Shown here in pieces: positions 1-8,286 of a DNA stretch of 41,660 nucleotides. How positions within the stretch are numbered: position 1 is the first letter of the stretch; every line of letters begins with the position of its first letter. Position numbers and translations under genes: made by a program. The notes beneath the pieces are model-generated. The model ran no database searches. It had not been told where the DNA came from and saw only the letters and a program-made list of their open reading frames with translations. Source of the stretch: JBBRCE01 sp038205115 (lineage in GTDB: Bacteria > Planctomycetota > Planctomycetia > Pirellulales > JBBRCE01); contig JBBRCE010000044.1 of the NCBI GenBank assembly GCA_038205115.1, forward strand, positions 1-41,660, in the 5' to 3' direction.

Positions 1-25
1 GCGGGCGTTTTGCTTTCGCGCCTCC

Positions 26-105
26 CTGCCCTGCCCTGCCCTGCCCTGCCCTGCCCTGCCCTGCCCTGCCCTGCCCTGCCCTGCCCTGCCCTGCCCTGCC
101 CTGCC
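26..105. repeat. CTGCC pentanucleotide tandem repeat, 16 units
   Basis: Sixteen perfect head-to-tail copies of CTGCC (GGCAG on the minus strand) span 80 bases without interruption. The array starts 15 bases beyond the stop codon of the leftward acyltransferase-like gene. Read on the minus strand it would encode a Gly-Arg-Ala-Gly-Gln repeat, and all three minus frames stay open to the window edge, so it could lie in the start region of a gene outside the window. Perfect five-base arrays of this length are expected to slip during replication. Short relatives recur at about 1137, 1650, 2880 and 5730. Confidence 0.95.
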
Positions 106-119
106 GCGCTGTGCCGGCG

Positions 120-1037
120 TCAACCCGCCAAGCGCTGGGAACGCCCTACCTTGCCGGCGCGCAGGAGTTCGTCGGCAATGGCACCGTTGAGTTGGGTCTC
201 GATGGCGGATAGCGCGCGGGCGACCGTTGCACCGTCGATGATTCGGTGATCGTAAATGATCCGCACATCGACGCCACCCTGCTCATCGATTGGCCCATAG
301 GTCAGCACAAACGACGTTGGCGAGAGGGGATGAATGGCTTCGGCCCCTAGCGCGGAATAGACTGTCACGCCAAACGTCCCGATTTCGTTGGCGCGGTCCC
401 ACGGCAGCACATTGATGGACCACCACCACACGAAGTGACGCAGCGGCCGAGGCAGCCAAGTCATGCGCAGGCCGATCCTGGCCGCCTTCGAATTCATGCC
501 GGGCGTGCGCGCGAATTTTTTCAAATACCGGTCCAGCGCGCCCAATCGACGCTGCGCCGGATCGGGCAGTTTGGCAAAAAACAATTCGGGCTCTTGGTCG
601 TCCGTGCGTTCGACCGCCACCGACGCCACACTACGGCCATGTTCGAAGATGTGCGGCCAGGGAAACTTCATGTACGAACGCCGCAGTTGCGGGAATTCGG
701 TTGCCACTGCCGCAAACGCTTTGGTGAAACTCACGCACCAACCGGGGCGCAACGTTGCTTGCCGACGCGCACTGATTAGCCGATCGAGTTTCATCCGCCG
801 CTGGGCAATATTCGTAGGCACCTGCTTGGCGAAATGCAGCAAGTCACAAATCATCACGCGATTGGGGCTCAACCGCAACCAGCGCCCAAACGGAGTTTGC
901 AAGTCTCGGTCCTCGATCTCATATGCGGGTCGTTCGCGGAGGCGGCGGCCGTCCGTCGGGCCTGTCATTATAGCCCAGTCGCCCAGTGCCACCGAGTCCA
1001 ATTTGCCTGCCGCTGCTGGCACGACTCGATCAAGCAT
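120..1037 (-). CDS. CAT-fold acyltransferase-like protein (2-oxoacid dehydrogenase E2 catalytic-domain type)
   Basis: About 305 residues. The C-terminal part carries DHRIIDGA near residue 265, matching the HxxxDG active-site motif of chloramphenicol acetyltransferase and dihydrolipoamide acyltransferase catalytic domains. No lipoyl or E1/E3-binding domain is visible, so it is not a complete E2 subunit. A CoA-dependent acyl transfer role is inferred; substrate unknown. I use the ATG at 1037; a TTG three codons upstream (1046) is possible. It is the last gene of a leftward unit, about 60 bases after the HTTM gene. The CTGCC array begins just past its stop codon. Confidence 0.65.
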   Translation of the reverse strand: MLDRVVPAAAGKLDSVALGDWAIMTGPTDGRRLRERPAYEIEDRDLQTPFGRWLRLSPNRVMICDLLHFAKQVPTNIAQRRMKLDRLISARRQATLRPGWCVSFTKAFAAVATEFPQLRRSYMKFPWPHIFEHGRSVASVAVERTDDQEPELFFAKLPDPAQRRLGALDRYLKKFARTPGMNSKAARIGLRMTWLPRPLRHFVWWWSINVLPWDRANEIGTFGVTVYSALGAEAIHPLSPTSFVLTYGPIDEQGGVDVRIIYDHRIIDGATVARALSAIETQLNGAIADELLRAGKVGRSQRLAG

Positions 1038-1097
1038 TCGCCGCAATGCCGCAAGTCGAAAGGTCGGCCAGCGTGGAGTTGATAGGCTCGGCCAGCG

Positions 1098-2171
1098 TTA
1101 TTTCGTCCGCGGTTGGTGAGTCAACGCAGCGGCGCTCCCCTGCCCTGCCCTCTCGCGCCGTCGAGAAATCCGCGCAGCCATGCCGCGTACCAGCGTGGGC
1201 GAGAGAAATGCCGTGTTGCCCACCAGCATGATTAGGCCAAATGTCATCAAGCCCATGCCGAAGCCGATGCCTAAATGAACGATCACGGCAATCAGCAGCA
1301 TCAGTGGACGGGTCAGACGCGGCCAAATCAGCGCGCAGTAAAATGTTTCCCAAAACACCGTCGCCAGCGTGAGAAAATTGACCAAGTAGGGGTGCGCGTG
1401 CAGCCAAGTGAGGTCCAGGGTTTGATATTCTTGATTGGCGATGGCCAGCCAAAAAGCGGTTCCATCCCACCAGCCGTCGCCGCGCAGTTTGCCCATGCCG
1501 GCAAACAAATACATTAGGCACATGTGCAGCTGGATTAGCCGAATGGCGATGTTGGCGGAGACGGAGTAAGTAGGGTTCAGGAGTCCGGGGTCAGAGGTCC
1601 GTGAGGAAGTCGCGCGCGCGGAGAGCGCTGCGCTACGTGTTGCGGAGTCCCCTGCCCTGCCCTGGCGAGTGGCGCGGCGCGTTTTCAGCCAGTTGTCCAA
1701 CGACCAACAAGCGCCGCACGGTCCGATCATCAAATACGCGGCCAGCATGATTTCCGTATCGTCCAAGCCGAACTGCGCGCCGGGCACGCGATTGATATAC
1801 GACACCGCGCACAAAAACGACAGCACCGACGTCACGCGCGAGCACAAGCCCAGCGTGAGCATTGCAAACACGATCAGCGCAGCAATGTGTACAGTCCACA
1901 AGAGCGTCGGCGAATGAATCGAAGAAAAGTATTCCCACGCGCCCGGTCGCGGCGGCAAATACTTCAGCACATCCGGCCGAATCCAAGCATCGTCGCCAAA
2001 AAATGCTTCCAGCCCACGCGACCAAACCAAATGCGTATACAGCAACATCGCGCCGGTGCAGATGCGAATCAGCGACAGCACGATCGGGTCGATCGCCGAA
2101 AACCAAAAGCGATTCCACTGCGCAATCACTGCTGTGTACCAATCGCGCACGGCTTGAACCAGAGTCTGCAT
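1098..2171 (-). CDS. HTTM domain membrane protein (gamma-carboxylase-like membrane domain)
   Basis: About 357 residues with several hydrophobic segments. It matches the HTTM family (membrane domain related to vitamin-K-dependent gamma-carboxylase): an N-terminal DPIVLSLIRICTGAMLLYTH segment, and a central NIAIRLIQLHMCLMYLFAG followed by a WWDG motif. No lumenal carboxylase domain is seen; function unknown. Start is ATG 2171 (a GTG lies directly before it at 2174), 5 bases from the stop of the upstream gene, so the two are probably co-translated. Two positions carry the CCCTG repeat in coding sequence: a loop of about 30 polar residues before the SANIAIRL segment (TRQGRAGDS) and the C-terminal tail (RAGQGSAAA). 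Both look like late additions to the protein. Confidence 0.85.
   Translation of the reverse strand: MQTLVQAVRDWYTAVIAQWNRFWFSAIDPIVLSLIRICTGAMLLYTHLVWSRGLEAFFGDDAWIRPDVLKYLPPRPGAWEYFSSIHSPTLLWTVHIAALIVFAMLTLGLCSRVTSVLSFLCAVSYINRVPGAQFGLDDTEIMLAAYLMIGPCGACWSLDNWLKTRRATRQGRAGDSATRSAALSARATSSRTSDPGLLNPTYSVSANIAIRLIQLHMCLMYLFAGMGKLRGDGWWDGTAFWLAIANQEYQTLDLTWLHAHPYLVNFLTLATVFWETFYCALIWPRLTRPLMLLIAVIVHLGIGFGMGLMTFGLIMLVGNTAFLSPTLVRGMAARISRRRERAGQGSAAALTHQPRTK
1137..1151. repeat. Dispersed CCCTG repeat copy in the HTTM 3' end
   Basis: About three units of CCCTG in plus orientation, in frame in the last codons of the HTTM gene, where the minus strand reads Arg-Ala-Gly-Gln-Gly. Same motif as the 16-unit array at 26-105. 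Confidence 0.8.
1649..1664. repeat. Dispersed CCCTG repeat copy inside the HTTM loop
   Basis: Three units of CCCTG lie inside the HTTM coding region, read on the minus strand as Gln-Gly-Arg-Ala-Gly. The surrounding 1580-1670 segment is low-complexity and encodes a polar loop between two conserved membrane segments. Confidence 0.8.
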
Positions 2172-2176
2172 CACGG

Positions 2177-2926
2177 CTAAATTTCCTCCGGCGGTTTCGC
2201 ATCCACGGCGACATCGGCCGGCGTGAAGGTGCCGAGATCGACCGGAAACTTTTCGCGTCCGCCCGACAGTCGTTGCAATTCCAGCGGCGTGCGAAAGAAT
2301 TCCGCGTCGTCCAGTTTTTTACCATCTCGGATGTCACGCCAGTCCGGCAAGTAGTGCCGTCGCAATGTCAACGTGACCCGTTCCGCGCCGCTTTCCTTGA
2401 GCAAATGATTGGCCAACGATCGCACCCTCGCATCCAGATCCTTCTGGACTTCGCTAACGAACATTTTGGCTTGAGGCCGATTGGCTTGGCGTTCGAGAAT
2501 TGCATTCTGAGCAACTTCCCAAATGCCGCAGAGATTCTCCGCCAACATGAAGTGGCGGTGATACCATTGCCGCGGCCACTCGGTTTTGGCGTTCGGAAAA
2601 ACATCCTCGCGGATGCTGCCGTCTGGCATCTCCAGCCGGTAGGCAATCAAATGACTGGGGCCAGGCATCGGTGCAAAAAACCGATAACCGTGATTGAAAT
2701 ACGTGGCGTTGAGATACGGCAAGACAGGCGCAATCAGTTCTTGCGAAAGCCCGCTCGCCGGCGGCGGACCCGCCAACGGCGCCGCGACAATGGCAAACAA
2801 ATGAGCAACAATCAACACACTGAGCAGCATTCGCAGCCACGCCGGCAACGGGCGCGGCTGCGCTAGATCGACGGGCGCACTGCCCTGCCCTGCTGTCAGA
2901 GTTTTGTGAGGCAATATTTCGGCCAT
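2177..2926 (-). CDS. Membrane-anchored protein of unknown function, partner of HTTM protein
   Basis: 249 residues. A cytoplasmic N-terminus of about 30 residues is followed by one strong membrane helix (about 31-52), then a soluble domain with the segment FNHGYRFFAPMPGPSHLIAY and many charged residues. I do not recognise a characterised family. It is first in the leftward unit and directly precedes the HTTM gene, so a joint membrane complex is a reasonable inference. Residues about 10-18 (TAGQGSAPV) are encoded by a copy of the CCCTG repeat, so the N-terminal extension may be repeat-derived. Start is ATG 2926. Confidence 0.75.
   Translation of the reverse strand: MAEILPHKTLTAGQGSAPVDLAQPRPLPAWLRMLLSVLIVAHLFAIVAAPLAGPPPASGLSQELIAPVLPYLNATYFNHGYRFFAPMPGPSHLIAYRLEMPDGSIREDVFPNAKTEWPRQWYHRHFMLAENLCGIWEVAQNAILERQANRPQAKMFVSEVQKDLDARVRSLANHLLKESGAERVTLTLRRHYLPDWRDIRDGKKLDDAEFFRTPLELQRLSGGREKFPVDLGTFTPADVAVDAKPPEEI
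2880..2893. repeat. Dispersed CCCTG repeat copy in N-terminal codons
   Basis: Two to three units of the pentanucleotide lie in the first 20 codons of the membrane-anchored protein, read on the minus strand as Ala-Gly-Gln-Gly. Confidence 0.75.
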
Positions 2927-3104
2927 GCTGCAAAAGCCATTTCGGACACGACGTGGAAATTTCTCCCCTGAAGTGTAGCTTTTGATTCGCGCAACTTGAA
3001 TGGCCGGGCAAAACCGCGCCGCCTCAGACCGTTTTCGACAATCCCACGCTTGCAGCGACGCGCGGGCCGTTTTGCGCCACCGGAAGCACCGAGCGCAATA
3101 AGAA

Positions 3105-3138
3105 ACCCTCGCCTAAGCCGCAAAGCCTAGGCGAGGGT
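3105..3138 (-). terminator. Intrinsic terminator of the TIGR03000 gene
   Basis: Perfect 11-base-pair stem (3105-3115 with 3128-3138) and a 12-base loop. On the minus strand it is followed by a T-rich tract (TTTCTTATT). It lies 33 bases past the stop codon of the leftward TIGR03000 gene. Confidence 0.85.
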
Positions 3139-3170
3139 GTCGTCAAATTCCGTTGTCGTGCAGATTGCGA

Positions 3171-4235
3171 CTAGCGAACCGAAACGTTCGCCACGTCGGC
3201 CACACTGGCGCCGGCAAAGTCGAACGACAGTTCACGAGTTTCGCCACCGATTAACGAGATGGTCTGTTCTTTAACAACGGTCTTGCCGTTCTGATCGACG
3301 ATCACGCGGACGGTGTAGTTGTCCCAAGCAGCGCCCGAGGCCAACTTGCTGCTGATGAATTCGCGATCTTCACCACGGCTGCTGGTTTCAATACCAGCCA
3401 AGCTGACCTTGGCGTCGGCTGGAACATGCAACTTCAGCGTGGTCTTGTTGGTGGCCGGAGCGGTGCTGACCTTGATGTCGGCCGGAATCGGTTGCGAAGC
3501 AACGTTGGCGGATTCGAAGCTGACATTCATGCTCTGACCGGGCACCAAGCGAACCGATTTGGTTTGGCTGACGACCTTGCCGTCGACGACCATTTCAGCC
3601 TTGATTTCGTAACCGTAGCTGTGACCAGCTTCCAGATTACGCGAAATGTATTGGCGTTGAACGCCAGTGCTGCTGGTGGCATTGCCATTCACATAGATCT
3701 TGGCGTCGGCCGGAACATTGACCAACAACATGGCCGCGTCGACACCGTATTGAGTCGAAGTGCCCATCGGAGGAGTCGGCGTCGCTGGCATGGCTGGCGT
3801 AGCAGCCGGACCCGGCGTTGGAGTGCCGTAGATCATGGGCGCGGCGTAACTTCCGCCTTCGTAACCGCATTCGCAGCCATCGCTGTAAGATACGGCGCTG
3901 GAATAGTAACCGCCCGAAGAACCACCGGACGAACCGTAACCGTACCAACCACCGGAAGAACCGCCCGATGAACCGTAACCATACCAGCCGCCCGAGGAGC
4001 CGCCCGACGAACCCCAGTGATGATGATGACCACCACCATACGAGCCGCCCGACGAACCGTAACCATACCAGCCGCCGGACGAACCGCCCGACGAACCATA
4101 ATAACCGCCCGAGCTGCCGCCGCTCGATCCGTGATGACCGAACAGGTGGGCTTCCGCCTGGTTGGCGTTGGTGACGGCGACCGCCGCAACCACGGCCAAT
4201 CCAAGCGCAACGCGCTTCCAAATGCTGCAGAACAT
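3171..4235 (-). CDS. Secreted Gly/Ser-rich protein with two TIGR03000 domains
   Basis: 354 residues. A signal peptide (about 1-29, ending NANQAEA) is followed by a low-complexity segment (about 33-115) built from GSSGGSSGGWYGYGSSGG-like units with one HHHH cluster. A short Pro/Ala/Thr linker follows, then two copies of an about 75-residue domain with the pattern LxVPADAKIYVNG ... TSSxGxxRxFxSxxL ... GExxxLSF, diagnostic of the planctomycete TIGR03000 domain. Family function is unknown; export and a surface or wall role are inferred. A clear GGAG lies 7 bases before ATG 4235, and a strong terminator follows, so it is a single-gene unit, probably well expressed. The repeat codons make this stretch prone to length change. 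Confidence 0.9.
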   Translation of the reverse strand: MFCSIWKRVALGLAVVAAVAVTNANQAEAHLFGHHGSSGGSSGGYYGSSGGSSGGWYGYGSSGGSYGGGHHHHWGSSGGSSGGWYGYGSSGGSSGGWYGYGSSGGSSGGYYSSAVSYSDGCECGYEGGSYAAPMIYGTPTPGPAATPAMPATPTPPMGTSTQYGVDAAMLLVNVPADAKIYVNGNATSSTGVQRQYISRNLEAGHSYGYEIKAEMVVDGKVVSQTKSVRLVPGQSMNVSFESANVASQPIPADIKVSTAPATNKTTLKLHVPADAKVSLAGIETSSRGEDREFISSKLASGAAWDNYTVRVIVDQNGKTVVKEQTISLIGGETRELSFDFAGASVADVANVSVR

Positions 4236-4465
4236 TAGTTTACTCCGATAATAGGGAAAGGATGGATGACTTCAAAGTTGTGCTCCTACTGTCTTCCCAT
4301 AAGCTAATCCTGCCACTTGAGAATACAAGTAGCCTGGGGGAACTTTTCCGGATAAATCCCCTAGCAAATCTACTGCCGATTCTCCGATCACGCGCGATTT
4401 CTTGATAAAAAAGCCTACAATACGAAGGTGATTTCCGAAATTCGTTCCGATTACGACGTTTAATC

Positions 4466-5596
4466 ATGCGCCGACTCCCCTTCGAGCTGTGGATCCGTCG
4501 GATGCGGTGGTCGCTGGTGGCGGTCACCATTGGCTTATTGCTAACCGGTTGGTTGGGAATCGCTCGCGCCGAGGCGTTTCAGTCTCGAGACGTCGGCTAT
4601 TTGCGGCATCAATGGATTTGGTCAGGCATTGGCGTGGCCGCCATGTTGGCCGTTACTTGGCCCAGCTACCGCCGGCTGATACCCTGGAGTTACGCATTTC
4701 TGGCAATCGCCATTGGACTGTTAGCAGTCGTTTTTCTGTTTCCGACCATCAATCAGGCGCATCGCTGGATTCGCTTGGGCGGCGTGGGCTTTCAGCCTTC
4801 GGAATTCGCAAAAGTGGCTGTGGTGTTGGCGCTGGCCCGCGCGCTGATGGTCGGCCAAGCGGCCCGGAGTTGGCGAGGGCTGCTGCTGCCGATCGGCTTG
4901 GTTGTGCCGCCCATGCTGTTGGTGCTGCGCGAGCCGGACCTGGGCACGTCGCTGATCTTTCCGCCGGTGCTGCTGGCCATGCTGCTGGCCGCCGGAGCCC
5001 GCCGGCGCGATCTGGCGATTTTGGCGCTGCTGGCTGTATTGCTCATGCCGCTGCTTTGGTTGCAAATGAGTGCCATGCAACAGCGGCGAATCGTCTACCT
5101 GTTTCAACAGAGCGGTCCCGGCGAACAACCTCCCAGCGACGGTTACCATCTGCAGCAAGCCAAACAAATGATGGCGCTGGGCGGCGTGTGGGGTAGCGCT
5201 ATTTCTGGCGACGCCGCCGACGATCCCACCGCGTATCGCGTGCCAGAAGCGCACACCGATTCGATCTTTACCGTGGTGGTCGAACGCTATGGGATCTGGG
5301 GCGGCGGCGTGGTGCTGCTGCTGTACGGTCTGCTGGTTTGGCGGTCGCTGGCCATCGCGGCCGACACCCGCGAACCCTATGGGCGTTTGGTGGCCGTTGG
5401 GCTAGCGACGCTGATCGGCGTGCAAGCGCTAATCAACACCGGCATGATCGTTGGGCTACTGCCCATCACCGGCATCCCCCTGCCCTTCTTGAGTTATGGC
5501 GGATCCGGACTTGAAGCCAACTTTCTGGCCGTCGGTTTAATTTTGAACGTCGGCCTGCGCCCCGGCTACGAAGTGACAAACGAACCGTTCAAATAA
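4466..5596 (+). CDS. rodA: RodA/FtsW-family (SEDS) peptidoglycan glycosyltransferase
   Basis: 376 residues, about ten membrane segments. Family motifs are clear: QAHRWIRLGGVGFQPSEFAK, LREPDLGTSLI, PEAHTDSIFTVVVERYG (holding the Asp required in SEDS glycosyltransferases) and LPITGIPLPFLSYGGSG near the C-terminus. SEDS proteins polymerise lipid II with a class B penicillin-binding protein; the HTDSIF loop and absence of division-type features favour RodA over FtsW. No mreB, mreC or pbp2 gene lies beside it here. It runs divergently from the TIGR03000 gene and is followed, after 186 bases, by the NYN gene. TACAAT at 4416-4421 is a possible -10 element without a convincing -35. Confidence 0.93.
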   Translation: MRRLPFELWIRRMRWSLVAVTIGLLLTGWLGIARAEAFQSRDVGYLRHQWIWSGIGVAAMLAVTWPSYRRLIPWSYAFLAIAIGLLAVVFLFPTINQAHRWIRLGGVGFQPSEFAKVAVVLALARALMVGQAARSWRGLLLPIGLVVPPMLLVLREPDLGTSLIFPPVLLAMLLAAGARRRDLAILALLAVLLMPLLWLQMSAMQQRRIVYLFQQSGPGEQPPSDGYHLQQAKQMMALGGVWGSAISGDAADDPTAYRVPEAHTDSIFTVVVERYGIWGGGVVLLLYGLLVWRSLAIAADTREPYGRLVAVGLATLIGVQALINTGMIVGLLPITGIPLPFLSYGGSGLEANFLAVGLILNVGLRPGYEVTNEPFK

Positions 5597-5729
5597 ATCT
5601 CTGATCGCCAACTACGCCGGCCTGCTTCGTTGCGGTTCGCAACCGCGTCGTTCGCTGGCCAGCCGTTTGCGAATCGCCTAAACTATTTGGCGGGCGCGAT
5701 GACCGCCGGCGTGGGGCCGGCCTGCACTC

Positions 5730-5743
5730 CCCTGCCCTGCCCC
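5730..5743. repeat. Dispersed CCCTG repeat copy before the NYN gene
   Basis: Two to three units of CCCTG, 40 bases upstream of the ATG of the NYN gene; the only one of the short copies in non-coding DNA. Confidence 0.75.
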
Positions 5744-5782
5744 GTTCCGTTATCGAACTCTCGTTGTTGGCGAACCGTATTC

Positions 5783-6538
5783 ATGTCCGACGAACCACTG
5801 ATTGCCGTCTTTATCGACTTCGAAAATCTGGCGATTGGCGTCCGCGATATGAAAGCTGGGCGGTTTCAGATCGACCTGGTGCTCAAGCGACTGCTCGAGA
5901 AAGGTCGCATCGTTTACAAGCGCGCTTACTGCGACTGGAGCAACTACCGCGACGCCGTTCGCGAATTCCACATCCAAGGCATCGAACTGATCGATATTCC
6001 GCAAAGTAAAATGAGCGGCAAGAATAGCGCGGATATTCGCATGGTGGTCGATGCCATGGACCTCTGCTACGCCAAACAACATATCGACATGTTTGCCCTG
6101 ATCTCCGGGGACAGCGATTTTTCGCCGCTGGTTTCCAAGCTCAAAGAAAACAACCATCGCGTGATTGGCTGCGGCGTCAAGAGTTCGACGTCCGATCTGC
6201 TGATTGCCAATTGCGACGAGTTCATCTACTACGACGATCTGATCCGCAGCGCCGCCAAGCCGACGGCCGTTAAACGCGGCAAGCCGGCGGTCGACAAAAA
6301 GCAAGAGGCCATCGACCTGGTGATGCAGGTTTTGAAATCGCTCGATCAAGACTACGACGCGCTGTGGGGCTCCATGCTCAAACAGGCGGTGCGTCGCGTG
6401 CATCCCGGCTTCAACGAAGGCTACTATGGCTACGAGAATTTCTCCGACCTACTGGAAAGCCTGCAGTCCAAAGAGCTGATCGAGCTGGAATACGACAAAA
6501 GCCGCGGCAATTACAAAGTCAAACGCCGCACGCTGTGA
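5783..6538 (+). CDS. NYN domain protein with C-terminal OST-HTH-like domain
   Basis: 251 residues from ATG 5783; an open frame continues upstream to 5630 but that part is repeat-rich and unlike the family. Residues about 5-150 form a NYN (PIN-like nuclease) domain: VFIDFENLAIG, SADIRMVVDAMD and ISGDSDFSPLVSKL hold the acidic residues that bind metal. The last 80 residues (DALWGSMLKQAVRRVHPGF to the NYKV end) look like an OST-HTH/LOTUS domain, an RNA-binding winged helix often paired with NYN in bacteria (LabA-like proteins). An RNA-processing or RNA-binding role is inferred; substrate unknown. Confidence 0.88.
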   Translation: MSDEPLIAVFIDFENLAIGVRDMKAGRFQIDLVLKRLLEKGRIVYKRAYCDWSNYRDAVREFHIQGIELIDIPQSKMSGKNSADIRMVVDAMDLCYAKQHIDMFALISGDSDFSPLVSKLKENNHRVIGCGVKSSTSDLLIANCDEFIYYDDLIRSAAKPTAVKRGKPAVDKKQEAIDLVMQVLKSLDQDYDALWGSMLKQAVRRVHPGFNEGYYGYENFSDLLESLQSKELIELEYDKSRGNYKVKRRTL

Positions 6539-6579
6539 CGTTCGAAACATTCGCGTTCAATCGCTTCGGGAGCAACCAC

Positions 6580-8232
6580 ATGACGATGGCAAAAACGCGC
6601 CGCAGGGCAATGGCTGTGTTCGCGGTGGCGATCTTGGCTGCGTGGACCCGCGCCGCAGATGCCCCGCCCGCCAAGCCGCCCGCACCGCCGCGGCCGACCA
6701 GTGGGCGTGGCGTCCTGAACGCGTTGTTGGGTCGCGTGACGATTTCGCGAGAAACCACGTTCATCACCGCACCGCTGCGGCCAGACGGATATCCCGACTA
6801 CCTCGAAGCGCTCAACCAACACGCCAGCCAAGGCGTTACGCCAGACAACAATGCCGCCGTGCTGCTTTGGCAAATCGTGGGACCGGCAAAGATTCCGCCA
6901 GCCAGGCGCGAAGAATACTTCAAGCGTTTAGGCATCAAACCGCTGCCGGAAAAGGGCGACTATTTTCAAACCCCGGAAGAATATCGCAAAGCCCACCAGC
7001 CGCAGGGCGCGGCCGGTCATCTCATGGCGGGGGAAGCGGAAGACCAAGCGGAGAAAAACGAATTGACCGCCGCTTCGCGGCCTTGGTCGGCCCAAGAGTT
7101 TCCCGAACTGGCCGCCTGGCTGGCGGCCAACGACAAAGCGCTCGATCGTTTCGTCGAGGCCAGTAAACGCCCCCGCAGCTATGGTCCAATGATCTCAGAC
7201 TCTGGACTTTTTATGAACGTAGCGCAACCCGAAGCAAACGAATTTCCGACGGCCGCTCATGCGCTCGCTGTGCGGGCCGTGTTCCGGATCCAACTCGGCC
7301 GTTTGGAGCAGGCGTTTCAAGATGACTTAGCGTGTCATCGATTGAGCATTCTGATGGAGCAAAATCCGACAATCATTGGCAACCTTGTCGCTGGCAGTAT
7401 CGATTGGAGAGTTGGACGCGTGGATCAATGTTTGCTGTGGAATGCCGGCACAAAGCGCGAACAACTGTTGTCGATGCGCGAACAATTAGCTTCATTGCCG
7501 AAGCCGGCACGAGTGCCTGATGCGGTCAATCTTGGCGAACGCTTTCTACTTCTCGATTGCATTTGTTACTGCCATCGAATTGGCTATCCTCTGACCGGCG
7601 AAATCGGCAAATCTGGTGGCGAACAGCACGACTGGACGAAAATGCGCAATGGTGCACTCGATGTTCTCATCGATTGGAATCGCATCCTTCGAGAAGGCAA
7701 TGATCAGTACGGTACGATGTTGGAGGCATTCAATAAAAGTACGCCAAAGGAGAAGATGACGGCACTGGATTCCATTGAGCGGGATCAGTACCTACGGAAG
7801 CAGAATTCCGTAGACTGGTTGATTCAGTTGACGAATTTCTATTGCGACGCAAGCACCGCGGCCACGAATCGGATCCGAGATCGGTTGTTCGCGTTGGTCG
7901 TGAGTTCGCCATTCTGGGCTCGCCTCGACCAGACGAGGGAGGCGAGACGAAAGCTGATCGACCTCGGCTTTGCGCTGGCAATTTACAAGTCAGATCACGA
8001 CGCTTACCCAGACAAACTGGCCGAGCTTTCGCCGCAGTACATCAAAGCGGTTCCCAAGGATATTTTTAGCGATGCCGAACTGCATTACACGAAAAAAGGC
8101 AGCGGCTATTTACTCTATAGCGTCGGGCCAGATGGCAAAGACGATGGCGCCGCTGGTTACGACAATCCGCAAGCGAAGCCCAGCGATGACATTTTCGTGT
8201 ATGTTCCCGTTGCGGCCGCCAAGAAGAAGTAG
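6580..8232 (+). CDS. Secreted protein of unknown function with pseudopilin-like C-terminus
   Basis: 550 residues from ATG 6580, supported by GGGAG 7 bases upstream. A signal peptide (about 1-25, ending AWTRAADA) precedes a Pro/Ala-rich stretch and a helical region of about 400 residues that I do not recognise. The C-terminal 85 residues (AIYKSDHDAYPDKLAEL, then YLLYSVGPDGKDDG) resemble the C-terminal part of type II secretion major pseudopilins (GspG), but the pilin N-terminal helix and prepilin cleavage site are absent. I recall similar proteins from planctomycete genomes, but none with a known function. No secretion genes are nearby. Confidence 0.75.
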   Translation: MTMAKTRRRAMAVFAVAILAAWTRAADAPPAKPPAPPRPTSGRGVLNALLGRVTISRETTFITAPLRPDGYPDYLEALNQHASQGVTPDNNAAVLLWQIVGPAKIPPARREEYFKRLGIKPLPEKGDYFQTPEEYRKAHQPQGAAGHLMAGEAEDQAEKNELTAASRPWSAQEFPELAAWLAANDKALDRFVEASKRPRSYGPMISDSGLFMNVAQPEANEFPTAAHALAVRAVFRIQLGRLEQAFQDDLACHRLSILMEQNPTIIGNLVAGSIDWRVGRVDQCLLWNAGTKREQLLSMREQLASLPKPARVPDAVNLGERFLLLDCICYCHRIGYPLTGEIGKSGGEQHDWTKMRNGALDVLIDWNRILREGNDQYGTMLEAFNKSTPKEKMTALDSIERDQYLRKQNSVDWLIQLTNFYCDASTAATNRIRDRLFALVVSSPFWARLDQTREARRKLIDLGFALAIYKSDHDAYPDKLAELSPQYIKAVPKDIFSDAELHYTKKGSGYLLYSVGPDGKDDGAAGYDNPQAKPSDDIFVYVPVAAAKKK

Positions 8233-8286
8233 CCGCTGAATCTGCGCCCGCTCGCTCGCGGCCAATGGCACGCAACACCTTCGTCA

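Noticed and set aside
5630..5782. N-terminal extension of the NYN protein
   Set aside because: It crosses a CCCTG repeat copy and has no NYN-like residues; ATG 5783 starts directly before the domain.
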